Assembly: GCA_964581175.1 (NCBI GenBank)
Contig: CAZONI010000058.1
Span: 1-23,745, forward strand
From: B46-G9 sp964581175
GTDB lineage: Bacteria; Desulfobacterota; DSM-4660; Desulfatiglandales; Desulfatiglandaceae
Reading direction: 5' to 3'
DNA: 23,745 nucleotides
The notes below the pieces were generated by a model. It was not told the origin of the DNA. It saw nothing but the letters and a program-made list of their open reading frames with translations, and made no database searches. Positions within the stretch are counted from its first letter, which is position 1. The number at the start of each line of letters is the position of its first letter. Below, piece by piece: positions 1 through 6,990 of the stretch. Position numbers and translations under genes: made by a program.

Positions 1-557
1 AAACACTGGTTCCCCTTCCGAGCGTTTTCGGCTATTCCACCCAGGGCGGACTCTCTGGACCGGCCGTTAAACCCATCGCCCTGAGGGCCGTTGCGTCAGT
101 TGCCGAAGCAACAGGGGCTCCCATCTCAGGAATAGGCGGGATCACCACCTGGGAGGATGCCGCGGAATTCATTCTCCTCGGTGCATCCACCCTCCAGGTC
201 TGTACAGCCGTCATGATCCATGGATATGCCGTCATTGACACCCTGCTGGAGGGCCTGGCGGGATTTATGAAGAGGAAGGGATTCTCCCGGATCTCCGATA
301 TGTGCGGCGTCTCACTCGAAAAACTCGTGCCTTTGGGAAAACTTGACACGAAGTCCAGGCTTGTTGCCCATGTAGACAACGGCAGCTGTATCCAGTGCGA
401 TGCCTGCTTGATCTCCTGCAGGGATGGCGGCTACCAGGCCGTGACCAGGGGAACCGACAAGGTATACAAAGTCACGGAAAAGCTCTGCTCCGGCTGCTCA
501 CTCTGCATGCAGGTGTGTCCGGTTCCCGGTTGTATCACCATGGGACCGAAATCATGA
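1..557 (+). CDS. preA: Dihydropyrimidine dehydrogenase, Fe-S/FMN subunit (PreA-like), 3' part only
   Basis: The 5' end lies outside the window; the first full codon is at base 3 and 184 residues remain. PreA-type subunits reduce uracil or thymine to the 5,6-dihydro form in the cytoplasm, usually with a PreT partner that handles NAD(P)H. The visible part starts in the end of the FMN-binding TIM barrel (GYSTQGGLSGPAVKPIALR, then ISGIGGITTWEDAAEF and TLQVCTAVM). It ends in a bacterial ferredoxin domain with two [4Fe-4S] motifs, CIQCDACLISC and CSGCSLCMQVCP. This barrel-plus-ferredoxin order matches the C-terminal half of dihydropyrimidine dehydrogenases. The dihydropyrimidinase gene follows 75 bp downstream on the same strand, which supports the pyrimidine assignment over other dihydroorotate-dehydrogenase-like enzymes. 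Stop codon TGA at 555-557. Confidence 0.88.
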   Translation, partial: TLVPLPSVFGYSTQGGLSGPAVKPIALRAVASVAEATGAPISGIGGITTWEDAAEFILLGASTLQVCTAVMIHGYAVIDTLLEGLAGFMKRKGFSRISDMCGVSLEKLVPLGKLDTKSRLVAHVDNGSCIQCDACLISCRDGGYQAVTRGTDKVYKVTEKLCSGCSLCMQVCPVPGCITMGPKS

Positions 558-579
558 CCCGGCTTTCAGGGGTTTTTTT
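557..579 (+). terminator. Weak hairpin plus T7, possible leaky terminator
   Basis: ACCC (557-560) can pair with GGGT (570-573), and a run of seven T follows (573-579), immediately after the preA stop. The stem is only 4 bp, so it may merely reduce read-through into the dihydropyrimidinase gene. It could also be chance. Confidence 0.25.
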
Positions 580-632
580 CTGATCACAGGATCTTGTCAC
601 TTGATGCAGGGTCTTCTTGAAAGGAGGAAATC

Positions 633-2012
633 ATGGAATACAAGATTGTAAACGGGACAATCGTCACAGCCACTGACACGTACCGGGCGGACGTGGGAAT
701 CAAGAACGGCAAGATCGCTCAAATCGCAAGAAGCATCAAGGAACCCGCCGGAGATGTGCTCGATGCCAAGGGCCTCTATGTGATGCCGGGAGGGATCGAC
801 ATCCACACGCACCTGGACATGCCTTTCATGGGCAGCTTTTCCTCCGATGACTTTGAAACAGGCACCATTGCGGCCGCATTCGGCGGCACCACGTCCCTGG
901 TTGATTTCGCCATCCAGGGCAAAGGGATGAGCCTTAAGAGCACGCTGGACACCTGGATGGAAAAGGCCGGCAAAAAGGCCGTCATCGACTACGGCTTCCA
1001 CGTGGCCATCACCGACCTCACGGACAAGGTCATGAATGAGATCCCGGAAATGGTCGCTTCGGGGGTTCCCAGTTTCAAGTGCTTTCTCGCGTACAAGGGT
1101 TCCCTCATGATCGACGATGGGGCTCTGTACAGAATTCTCCAGAAAACGAAGAAAGCGGGCGCGCTGGTCATGATCCATGCCGAAAACGGGGACGTCCTGG
1201 ACATCCTGATCAATGATCTCCTGGCACAGGGAAAGACAGAGCCGAAGTACCATGCGCTGAGCCGCCCGCCCGAGGCTGAGGCCGAGGCCACGGGCCGGGG
1301 AATAGCCATCGCCCAGATGGCCGGCGCACCCATCTACATCGTACACCTCACCTGCAAAGAGGCCCTTGCGAAGGTCAAGGAGGCAAGGAATGCGGGATAC
1401 CCGGTCCTGGCGGAGACCTGTCCCCAGTATCTCCTGAAATCGTACCAAAACTATCTTGAACCCGGTTTCCAGGGCGCCAAGTATGTCATGTCTCCGCCGC
1501 TCCGTGATAAATCCAACTGGGATGCATTATGGAAAGGACTGGCCTACAACGACCTGCAGGTGGTTTCCACGGATCACTGCCCCTTCAATTTCAAGGGTCA
1601 AAAAGACAAGGGAAAGAAGAACTTCGCGCTGATTCCGAACGGCGCCCCCGGGATAGAACACCGGATCATGCTGCTTTTCCATGAGGGCGTCAACAAAAGG
1701 CGCATCGGGCTCAATCGATTCGTGGAACTGGTTTCCACGGCCCCGGCCAGACTGTTTGGCCTCTTTCCCCGGAAGGGTACCCTGGCCGTGGGCAGCGACG
1801 CGGACCTGGTCCTGTTCGATCCGAAAGCACCTTTTAAAATCAGCGCAAAGACCCACCACCAGCATGTCGATTACACCCCGTACGAAGGCTTCAAAGGGAA
1901 GGGAATGCCGAAGGTCGTGCTTTCAAAAGGGCAGGTTATCGTGAACGACGGGAAATTCTTGGGAAAACCGGGGACCGGCAGTTTCCTCAAGCGCAAGCCT
2001 TTTCGCTTGTAG
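633..2012 (+). CDS. hydA: Dihydropyrimidinase / D-hydantoinase
   Basis: 459 residues, the usual length of the cyclic amidohydrolase family. It hydrolyses dihydrouracil or dihydrothymine (or 5-substituted hydantoins) to the N-carbamoyl amino acid in the cytoplasm. The binuclear metal site is complete: H58 and H60 in DIHTHLDMPF, carboxylated K155 in FLAYKG, H182 in MIHAENGD, H238 in IYIVHLT and D314 in VSTDHCPF. The start is set by a strong ribosome binding site, AGGAGG, 7 bases before ATG 633. It follows preA by 75 bp and faces the methyltransferase gene convergently. The product N-carbamoyl-beta-alanine needs an amidohydrolase that is not in this window. Hydantoinase and dihydropyrimidinase cannot be separated by sequence alone; the preA neighbour favours dihydropyrimidinase. 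Confidence 0.93.
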   Translation: MEYKIVNGTIVTATDTYRADVGIKNGKIAQIARSIKEPAGDVLDAKGLYVMPGGIDIHTHLDMPFMGSFSSDDFETGTIAAAFGGTTSLVDFAIQGKGMSLKSTLDTWMEKAGKKAVIDYGFHVAITDLTDKVMNEIPEMVASGVPSFKCFLAYKGSLMIDDGALYRILQKTKKAGALVMIHAENGDVLDILINDLLAQGKTEPKYHALSRPPEAEAEATGRGIAIAQMAGAPIYIVHLTCKEALAKVKEARNAGYPVLAETCPQYLLKSYQNYLEPGFQGAKYVMSPPLRDKSNWDALWKGLAYNDLQVVSTDHCPFNFKGQKDKGKKNFALIPNGAPGIEHRIMLLFHEGVNKRRIGLNRFVELVSTAPARLFGLFPRKGTLAVGSDADLVLFDPKAPFKISAKTHHQHVDYTPYEGFKGKGMPKVVLSKGQVIVNDGKFLGKPGTGSFLKRKPFRL

Positions 2013-2037
2013 GATTCAGAGAAATTCAGGCAAAACG

Positions 2038-2069
2038 CGGGAAATGATCCCAGGCCGGGTCATTTCCCG
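2038..2069. terminator. Hairpin between convergent genes
   Basis: A perfect 10 bp stem, CGGGAAATGA (2038-2047) with TCATTTCCCG (2060-2069), has a 12-base loop. It lies 25 bp past the dihydropyrimidinase stop and includes the last ten bases of the convergent methyltransferase gene, including its stop codon. A short T-rich stretch (CGCGTTTTGCC) follows in the minus direction; none follows in the plus direction. It probably serves as a shared, imperfect terminator. Confidence 0.5.
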
Positions 2070-2677
2070 GTAATCGCCCGATCCGGGTTTTTCAAAAATC
2101 CATACGGGATCAGAAACGGAACATTCTTCTTGTAATTCAAATACCTGTCTCCAAACAATTCGGTCATCCGCTTTTCCTCCTGCAGGGATTCATACACGAC
2201 GAATAGCGTAATGAGAGCGTTGTAAATCACGGTAAGCAGATAGGGTTTGCTCAGAAGAATCCCCCAGCTTGCAATGAGCCATCCCGCGTACATGGGATGA
2301 CGGCATATGCTGTAGGCGCCTGAGTAGAAAAACAGCTTCGGATATTCCTTCACACCGAAAAACTGGGGCAGGCGGCGGTCTTTCGCTACCTGCCCCAGTG
2401 CCATTCCGGCAATCCAGAATGCAAACATCGACGGCACGATGGCCGGCAACCCGAGGATCGGGCTGAAAAGCGCCCGGGTGGTTTCGGCATCCCTAAACAG
2501 TGCCACCAGCGATAGAAGCAGCAGAGAGAACGATGTCGACGATCGTACTATCGTGTATGTTGAATGGCCAATGCCCGTTCCTGAGCAAATGGCCGATTTG
2601 ATGCTCTGCCTGGCTGTCAGGGTGTGAAACGTTCCAAAGCAAACCATAATGAGGAAAATCCCCACGTATGGGTTCAT
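2060..2677 (-). CDS. Isoprenylcysteine carboxyl methyltransferase-like membrane protein
   Basis: 205 residues with several hydrophobic segments (about 5-20, 48-62, 75-97, 130-142, 148-163), so an integral membrane protein. The C-terminal half carries the ICMT/PEMT-type signature: ICRHPMYAGWL (R126, H127, P128), then ESLQEEKRM with E167 and E168, and FGDRYLNYKKNVPFLIPY. Proteins of this family methylate small molecules or lipids with S-adenosylmethionine. Bacterial members mostly have no known substrate, and none can be assigned here. Start ATG 2677 has GAGG about 6 bases upstream. It lies 27 bp behind the NCS1 permease on the same strand, so the two are probably cotranscribed. That suggests, but does not show, a link with permease function. 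Confidence 0.75.
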   Translation of the reverse strand: MNPYVGIFLIMVCFGTFHTLTARQSIKSAICSGTGIGHSTYTIVRSSTSFSLLLLSLVALFRDAETTRALFSPILGLPAIVPSMFAFWIAGMALGQVAKDRRLPQFFGVKEYPKLFFYSGAYSICRHPMYAGWLIASWGILLSKPYLLTVIYNALITLFVVYESLQEEKRMTELFGDRYLNYKKNVPFLIPYGFLKNPDRAITGK

Positions 2678-2704
2678 TCAAAACCTCGACAATCAGGCAG
2701 CAAA

Positions 2705-4345
2705 TCATTCCGGAACGGCTGGAAAATGCTTCCCATACCATCCGCTGTACAATATCCAGTAGGCGAGGAAGCCGACGATCGCGCCGGTAAACCAGGTCCA
2801 CTGCGACAGGGCCGCGCTGTACTTGGCAAGCACGAGCGAGCCCACGACGCCGGTAAACAAGGCGAGCACTCCGGCAAAATTCACCCCTTTGGTTTTACTG
2901 ATATACAGGTAAATACCGGCAACCAGCCCCAGCACCAGCACCAGCGCGGTGAGCGTGGCAGGCCACCCCGTCCCGAGGATTGCACCGGCGTTCCAGAGCA
3001 AAATCGTGGCCACCAACAGAATAACGGCGTAAATTACCGCCACCCAGCTGGTCCTGCCGGCAGCAAAGTTATAATATCCCTCCCTGATGTAGATGTCATG
3101 CAACTTGAGCTTTTGCCTTCTTACAATCCAGTAGTCGCTGATGATCACGCCTGCAATTCCTCCTGTGAAGGCGCCGTATCCCAGCAACCACGTCCAGATG
3201 TACGCCTTGGGATCCGCCAGGAACCGCCAGGGCTGCATGAGCACGCCGATCAAGGCAATGACGATGGTGGTTCGTTCCCAGTTGAGGTATTTGGGTATCA
3301 GGTTCATGAAGTCGTTGATGGGCGCGACCATGTTGGCCGTGATGTTCGTGGTCAGGGTGGCCAGGATTACGAAGACCAGACCGACGAAAATATAAAAGGG
3401 ACTGCCCGTCTTGATCATCAGTTTTACCGGGTCCCAGATAGCCGAGCCGTAGATAATAACGGTGGCCGAGGTGACTGCCACGCCGAAAAACGAATAGGCC
3501 GTCATGGTCGGCGGCAGGCCTAAGGCTTGCCCCAGGTACTGCACCTTCTGGCTCTTGGCAAACCTCGTCAGGTCCGGGATGTTCAGGGCCAGTGTCGACC
3601 AGTAGGCCACCATGGCGGTAAGAAAAGCCGGCCATTTCGACCAGGATGCAGTGCGGTGCTGGTTGAGGATGGGGCCCCATCCACCGGCCTTGGATACTCC
3701 CCAGAACAGGAGCATGATGCCGATGAAAAGGAGGATCGGGGAGGCCAGATTATTGAGCCACCGGATTCCAGGCGAGGCCTTCCAGGGGGGGGAAAGATAA
3801 CAAATAATGACGGTCACCAACCATGACATCAGAAAAGATAGGACCACATGACTCGGAAGACCGAAAAATGCCACGGTACCCTTCAGGTTCCCGTAAGACG
3901 GCGCAAGCTTCATCAGAATCCCATCGATTGCGTAGGCCATAATCATGGTCTGGATGCCGAACCAGCCGCATGCGATAATGCCGCGCAGCAGGGCCGGAAT
4001 GTTTGCCCCGAAAAGACCGAAAGCCGACCGCAAAAACACCGGGAAAGGGATGCCGTACTTGGCCCCGGCAAAGGAGTCCAGAATCATAGGGATCAGTACG
4101 ATAACGTTGCCCAGAAAAATGGTAAAGATGGTCGTGACCCAGTCAAAACCGGCCGCAATCATGCTTGCCCCGAGCATCCACGTAGGTACGCAGACGCTCA
4201 TGCCCACCCACATGGCAAAATACTCATAGTACCCCCAGGTTCTTTTCTCCATGGGAACCGGGGCAAGGTCCTTGTTGTAGAACTGGCTCCGTGGAAGCTC
4301 CTGGGTCAGCTCAAATCTGCCATCCACCTCTCTGATAATGTCCAT
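2705..4345 (-). CDS. NCS1-family nucleobase/hydantoin:cation symporter
   Basis: 546 residues with about twelve hydrophobic segments, matching nucleobase:cation symporter-1 permeases. The N-terminal part is close in pattern to the hydantoin transporter Mhp1: LAPVPMEKRTWGYYEYFA (about 27-44), GAKYGIPFPVFLRSAFG (94-110), ANIPALLRGIIACGWFGIQT (114-133) and later STLALNIPDLTRFAKSQ. W128 and Q132 in CGWFGIQT correspond to the aromatic and polar substrate-site residues known in Mhp1. It would import uracil, thymine, dihydropyrimidine, hydantoin or allantoin with a cation. Start ATG 4345 follows GAGGAGG. The gene has its own promoter about 250 bases upstream and is followed by the methyltransferase. 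Substrate specificity is inferred from the preA/dihydropyrimidinase neighbours. Confidence 0.9.
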   Translation of the reverse strand: MDIIREVDGRFELTQELPRSQFYNKDLAPVPMEKRTWGYYEYFAMWVGMSVCVPTWMLGASMIAAGFDWVTTIFTIFLGNVIVLIPMILDSFAGAKYGIPFPVFLRSAFGLFGANIPALLRGIIACGWFGIQTMIMAYAIDGILMKLAPSYGNLKGTVAFFGLPSHVVLSFLMSWLVTVIICYLSPPWKASPGIRWLNNLASPILLFIGIMLLFWGVSKAGGWGPILNQHRTASWSKWPAFLTAMVAYWSTLALNIPDLTRFAKSQKVQYLGQALGLPPTMTAYSFFGVAVTSATVIIYGSAIWDPVKLMIKTGSPFYIFVGLVFVILATLTTNITANMVAPINDFMNLIPKYLNWERTTIVIALIGVLMQPWRFLADPKAYIWTWLLGYGAFTGGIAGVIISDYWIVRRQKLKLHDIYIREGYYNFAAGRTSWVAVIYAVILLVATILLWNAGAILGTGWPATLTALVLVLGLVAGIYLYISKTKGVNFAGVLALFTGVVGSLVLAKYSAALSQWTWFTGAIVGFLAYWILYSGWYGKHFPAVPE

Positions 4346-4595
4346 ACGCGCTCCTCCTCTAATTTGTTCTTGCCAAACTTGATTCCGCCGAACACATCAA
4401 GGGTTTTCCAAGTACCGCGCAATCGCTTTTCCGGTCCGCTACCCGTCTCTTGTCGGGCGGGACTTTCTCAACAAGGTCGCAAAACAACACGGCTAAAGCT
4501 TATCAAGACTTGCAATTCAAAAAATGACAATGAGGACACATTGAACTGGGCATTATGACGCTTCGGAGCCAAAGGACTCTGGAATGCACTGACGG

Positions 4596-4624
4596 ACTAT
4601 TGCAAAAACCGAGCGCCGTGTCAA
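4596..4624 (-). promoter_or_regulatory. Sigma-70-type promoter of the NCS1 permease
   Basis: On the minus strand the -35 box TTGACA (4619-4624) is a perfect consensus. It is separated by 17 bases from AATAGT (4596-4601), a fair -10 box. Transcription would start near 4589, giving a leader of about 240 bases before ATG 4345. Confidence 0.6.
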
Positions 4625-4790
4625 GTCCGTTGTCCGAATCTTTGGCTTTTTTAGCAATGCTCATTGGATGAATCATAAGCATGCGCTCACACCCCTCCCC
4701 GGGCCCCTTAAAGGCACTCGGAGCGGCCCCCGTCGTTGTCGGAGTGGCGTTGGTCAATCTCTTTTGAAAGGCTAAAGGAATGCCCGGGAC

Positions 4791-4825
4791 CCGGGCCGGC
4801 CGACGAGTATGCTCGACCGGCCCGG
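4791..4825 (-). terminator. Strong GC hairpin after the ferritin-like gene
   Basis: The 9 bp arms CCGGGCCGG (4791-4799) and CCGGCCCGG (4817-4825) pair perfectly, and inside them CGAG and CTCG form an inner stem. The structure lies 14 bp beyond the stop codon at 4840. On the minus strand it is followed by a second small palindrome (CCCGGGACCCGGG) and a weak T stretch rather than a clean U-run. It is probably the terminator or 3' stabilising hairpin of the dehydrogenase/ferritin-like transcript, upstream of the permease promoter. Confidence 0.55.
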
Positions 4826-4839
4826 AATACCCGGACAGG

Positions 4840-5256
4840 TTATGCGGGAAGGCGCCGATCCTCTCTTTTCCTTGCTATCTGCTTAAAGAGTCGCGGGATA
4901 TCGGCCATCAGGCCTTCTGACAGTTCGGCCGCCTTGACATAGAAGGCCCTGATCCTGGCCTCCATTTCACGTGCCTTCTCAATGGCCTTGCCGGCATTCT
5001 CCGGAACGGTCGTCTCAAAGGCATAATCATCCGTTTCGAGCCCCTCAAAGGCGTAATTGGACTCGATCGTATCGGTAATGACCCCGAAATAGGTCCGTTT
5101 TACGTTTTTCTCAAATTTCCTGTTCTCTTTGCTCCAGGAAAGAAAAGTATCCTTCAAATCAGGGTACCTCTCTGCGCAACCTTCATAGAATGATGCGGAA
5201 TCACCTTCCAGCCTGGAGACAAAGCTCATCACTGCTGCCATGGTATTCAATCTCAT
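4840..5256 (-). CDS. Small ferritin-like/rubrerythrin-like helical protein with degenerate metal site
   Basis: 138 residues, all-helical in character. Helix 1 (SFVSRLEGDSASFYEG, E17) and helix 3 (KAREMEARIRAFYVKAAELS, E97/E99) resemble ferritin-like four-helix bundles. The ExxH metal-binding pairs expected in helices 2 and 4 are absent: ENRKFEKN at 44-51 and FKQIARKRED at 124-133 sit at those places. A canonical di-iron centre is therefore unlikely. Start ATG 5256 overlaps the dehydrogenase stop as TGATG, so translation is probably coupled to it. The much longer frame extending upstream to 5445 overlaps the dehydrogenase and is rejected. Family placement is tentative and the function unknown. 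Confidence 0.6.
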   Translation of the reverse strand: MRLNTMAAVMSFVSRLEGDSASFYEGCAERYPDLKDTFLSWSKENRKFEKNVKRTYFGVITDTIESNYAFEGLETDDYAFETTVPENAGKAIEKAREMEARIRAFYVKAAELSEGLMADIPRLFKQIARKREDRRLPA

Positions 5257-6719
5257 CAGAACCACCTTGAAATGACTATCTTTGATTCGGTGAAGAACCG
5301 AACAACGTCTTTGCCCTGACCGTGAAGAATTCCGAAAAAGGAATCCTTCATCCCGCCAAAGGGGAAAAAGGCCATGGGCGCCACAATACCTACGTTGATG
5401 CCCACGTTGCCGGCAATCACGTCGTGCTGGAACTGCCGTGCCCATTTGCCGTTGTTTGTAAAGATAGCCGAGGAATTGCCGTATGGTATCGCATGGATCA
5501 TGTCTATCGCTTCATCCAGATCACCGGCACGGAGCACGCTGGCAACCGGGCCGAAGATTTCCTCCCGGGCCAGGCTCATGTCCAAGGTGACATTCTCAAA
5601 AACCGAAGGGTTCAGGAAACAGTCCTTCGGCGGATTCCCAACCAGGTTCAGCTTTCTTCCGTCAAGGGTCAGCTTGGCGCCTTCGGCAACGCCCTTTTCA
5701 ATCATCCCCACGATCCGATGTTTTGATTCAGCGTTCTGGATAGGGCCCATCTGGACCGATTCGTCAAGTCCGTCTCCGACCTTGATGGCCGCAGCTGCTT
5801 CCACGAACTTATCGACGATTCTCCGGTACACATTGTCATCGCCGACCACCAGCAGGTTGGCTCCTGAAAGGCATCTCTGGCCGGCGTTTCCAAAAAACGA
5901 GGAGATAAGGCTTACCATAGCCTTGTCGATCTCCGCATCCGGCATGATCACGATGAAATTCTTGGCGCCTGCCTGGGCGATGACGCGTTTGCCGTTCTCA
6001 CCGCATTTCCCGTATATATGCCGTGCAACCGGGGTGGACCCCACAAAGGTCACCCCCTTCATATCCGGGTGTTCCATAAACCCATCGGCGACCTCGGCCC
6101 CCCCGTTGACCATGTTGACCACGCCCGGCGGGAGACCTGCCTCATCCAGCATCTTGAATAGTTCCGTCTGGCTCATGGGTGTCCTGGGAGACGGCTTCAC
6201 CACAAAGGTATTTCCGCAGGCAATGGCAAACGGAAGGAACCACAGGGGAACCATGAACGGGAAATTGAAGGGAGCGATGCAGGAAAAAACGCCCAGAGGC
6301 TGATGAATCGCATACTCATCAATCCCGTGGGCAATATCTTCCAGGTTGAATCCCTGCATGGTGGTCGGGATCCCTGACGCCACTTCCACCATCTCGATGC
6401 CTCGCCTGGTCTCCCCTCGCGATTCATCGATGGTCTTTCCATGCTCCCTTGTCTGAACGATACTGAGTTCATTGAAATTATCCTCCATCGCCTCAATGAG
6501 ACGGTGAAGATACCTGGCCCTTGCCACCGGTGGGGTGTTTCGCCAATCAGGATATGCATCCTGGGCAGCCTGCATCGCCAAATCCAGGTCAGCCTTGGTG
6601 GACATGGGACATTCACACAGGAGCTCTCCCCGTGCCGGGTTCTTTATCTCGACAAACTCTTTCGTCGTAGAATCGACCCATTCTCCGTTTATGTAATTCT
6701 GTAGTCTCTTTACTGCCAT
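5256..6719 (-). CDS. mmsA: CoA-acylating (methyl)malonate-semialdehyde dehydrogenase
   Basis: 487 residues, close to the usual 485-500 of the family. It oxidises malonate semialdehyde or methylmalonate semialdehyde to acetyl-CoA or propionyl-CoA with NAD+ and CoA, releasing CO2. Features are FNFPFMVPLWFLPFAIACGN (151-170), the nucleotide-binding VTFVGSTPVARHIY (223-236), IAQAGAKNF (247-255, the MMSDH-type form instead of the ELGGK motif of hydrolytic aldehyde dehydrogenases) and catalytic C283 in NAGQRCLSGANLLVV. ATG 6719 is preferred over GTG 6725 because GAGGAGG lies 7 bases before it. A promoter is visible at 6753-6781. With the aminotransferase at 7954-9285 it completes beta-alanine breakdown in this catabolic cluster. 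MmsA/IolA-type preference between substrates is not decided by sequence. Confidence 0.9.
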   Translation of the reverse strand: MAVKRLQNYINGEWVDSTTKEFVEIKNPARGELLCECPMSTKADLDLAMQAAQDAYPDWRNTPPVARARYLHRLIEAMEDNFNELSIVQTREHGKTIDESRGETRRGIEMVEVASGIPTTMQGFNLEDIAHGIDEYAIHQPLGVFSCIAPFNFPFMVPLWFLPFAIACGNTFVVKPSPRTPMSQTELFKMLDEAGLPPGVVNMVNGGAEVADGFMEHPDMKGVTFVGSTPVARHIYGKCGENGKRVIAQAGAKNFIVIMPDAEIDKAMVSLISSFFGNAGQRCLSGANLLVVGDDNVYRRIVDKFVEAAAAIKVGDGLDESVQMGPIQNAESKHRIVGMIEKGVAEGAKLTLDGRKLNLVGNPPKDCFLNPSVFENVTLDMSLAREEIFGPVASVLRAGDLDEAIDMIHAIPYGNSSAIFTNNGKWARQFQHDVIAGNVGINVGIVAPMAFFPFGGMKDSFFGILHGQGKDVVRFFTESKIVISRWF

Positions 6720-6752
6720 AACCACTCCTCCTCAAGTGAGTTTTTTGCAAGT

Positions 6753-6781
6753 AAGTTACCATCGCGCTTTGGCATTGTCAA
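6753..6781 (-). promoter_or_regulatory. Promoter of the semialdehyde dehydrogenase gene
   Basis: On the minus strand TTGACA (6776-6781) is followed after 17 bases by TAACTT (6753-6758), a weak -10 box. Transcription would start near 6746, giving a short leader that carries the GAGGAGG ribosome binding site. A solo repeat end lies 15 bases upstream of the -35 box. Confidence 0.5.
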
Positions 6782-6795
6782 CGCAAATAGGTTTG

Positions 6796-6824
6796 CCCTG
6801 ATCACCGGCAAGGCATCATCTGCA
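6796..6824 (-). repeat. Solo end of the palindromic element (third copy, fragment)
   Basis: CCCTGATCACCGGCAAGGCA and the following TCATCTGC match the left end of the element at 22976 (CCCTGATCACCAGCAAGGC) and the left end of the copy at 15853 (ATCGCCAGCAAGGCATCATC). The core hairpin and second arm are missing; similarity stops at about 6824. It lies in the divergent space between the dehydrogenase and the cyclodeaminase-family gene. Confidence 0.55.
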
Positions 6825-6926
6825 CCTGCGAGGACTCAGGGAAGAAGCCATTTCTTCCGTTCCGAGGCTCCGGGCTGGTACATCGGGGGTTTGGGGGGAT
6901 TGGGCATATTCATTTGCATGTTGCGC

Positions 6927-6958
6927 GTCCGGGATTTTTTTGCCATTATTATCCGGAC
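6927..6958. promoter_or_regulatory. Inverted repeat upstream of the cyclodeaminase-family gene
   Basis: GTCCGG (6927-6932) and CCGGAC (6953-6958) form an inverted repeat around an AT-rich spacer containing T7 and TATTAT. It lies 32 bases before the start codon and could be an operator over a -10 region or a weak terminator-like hairpin. No clear -35 box is seen. Confidence 0.25.
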
Positions 6959-6990
6959 AGTATGTGATAAGGGAAATCCGGAGGTTCGTA

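Larger units (their letters stand above)
4346..4839 (-). other. 494 bp intergenic region: long leader of the permease gene
   Basis: No credible gene is seen here; the longest frame (4503-4757, minus) lacks domain features. The stretch holds the permease promoter (4596-4624), a leader of about 240 bases, and at its distal end the hairpin that follows the ferritin-like gene (4791-4825). In the leader, minus strand, CAATG and CATTG (4528-4543) form a 5 bp stem followed by a run of T (4519-4524). Closer to the gene a nested GC-rich inverted repeat (GTCC..GGAC around CCCG..CGGG) lies at about 4434-4470. I recognise no riboswitch class. Confidence 0.5.

Noticed and set aside
597..1448. 283-codon open frame antisense to dihydropyrimidinase
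   Set aside because: It is a shadow of the metal-site-complete hydrolase.
2624..3523. 299-codon open frame on the plus strand inside the permease gene
   Set aside because: It runs antisense to a clear NCS1 permease, is rich in Gly/His/Gln/Asp without domain motifs, and is a typical GC-rich shadow frame.
4434..4543. Known riboswitch in the permease leader
   Set aside because: No conserved core of a purine, preQ1, TPP, glycine or similar riboswitch could be matched by eye.
3848..4558. 236-codon plus-strand frame reaching into the permease leader
   Set aside because: Most of it is antisense to the permease start; the composition is shadow-like and it has no ribosome site or domain.
4503..4757. 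84-codon minus-strand frame in the permease leader
   Set aside because: It spans the predicted promoter boxes and has low-complexity ends and no recognisable motif. A short CPHC-type pair alone is not enough.
5257..5445. N-terminal extension of the ferritin-like protein to 5445
   Set aside because: It lies wholly inside the dehydrogenase gene in another frame and has unrelated composition. The coupled start at 5256 explains the gene.
6753..6760. TGGTAACTTA at the dehydrogenase promoter as a site for the GntR regulator
   Set aside because: Only one TGGT half-site is present and the palindromic partner is missing.
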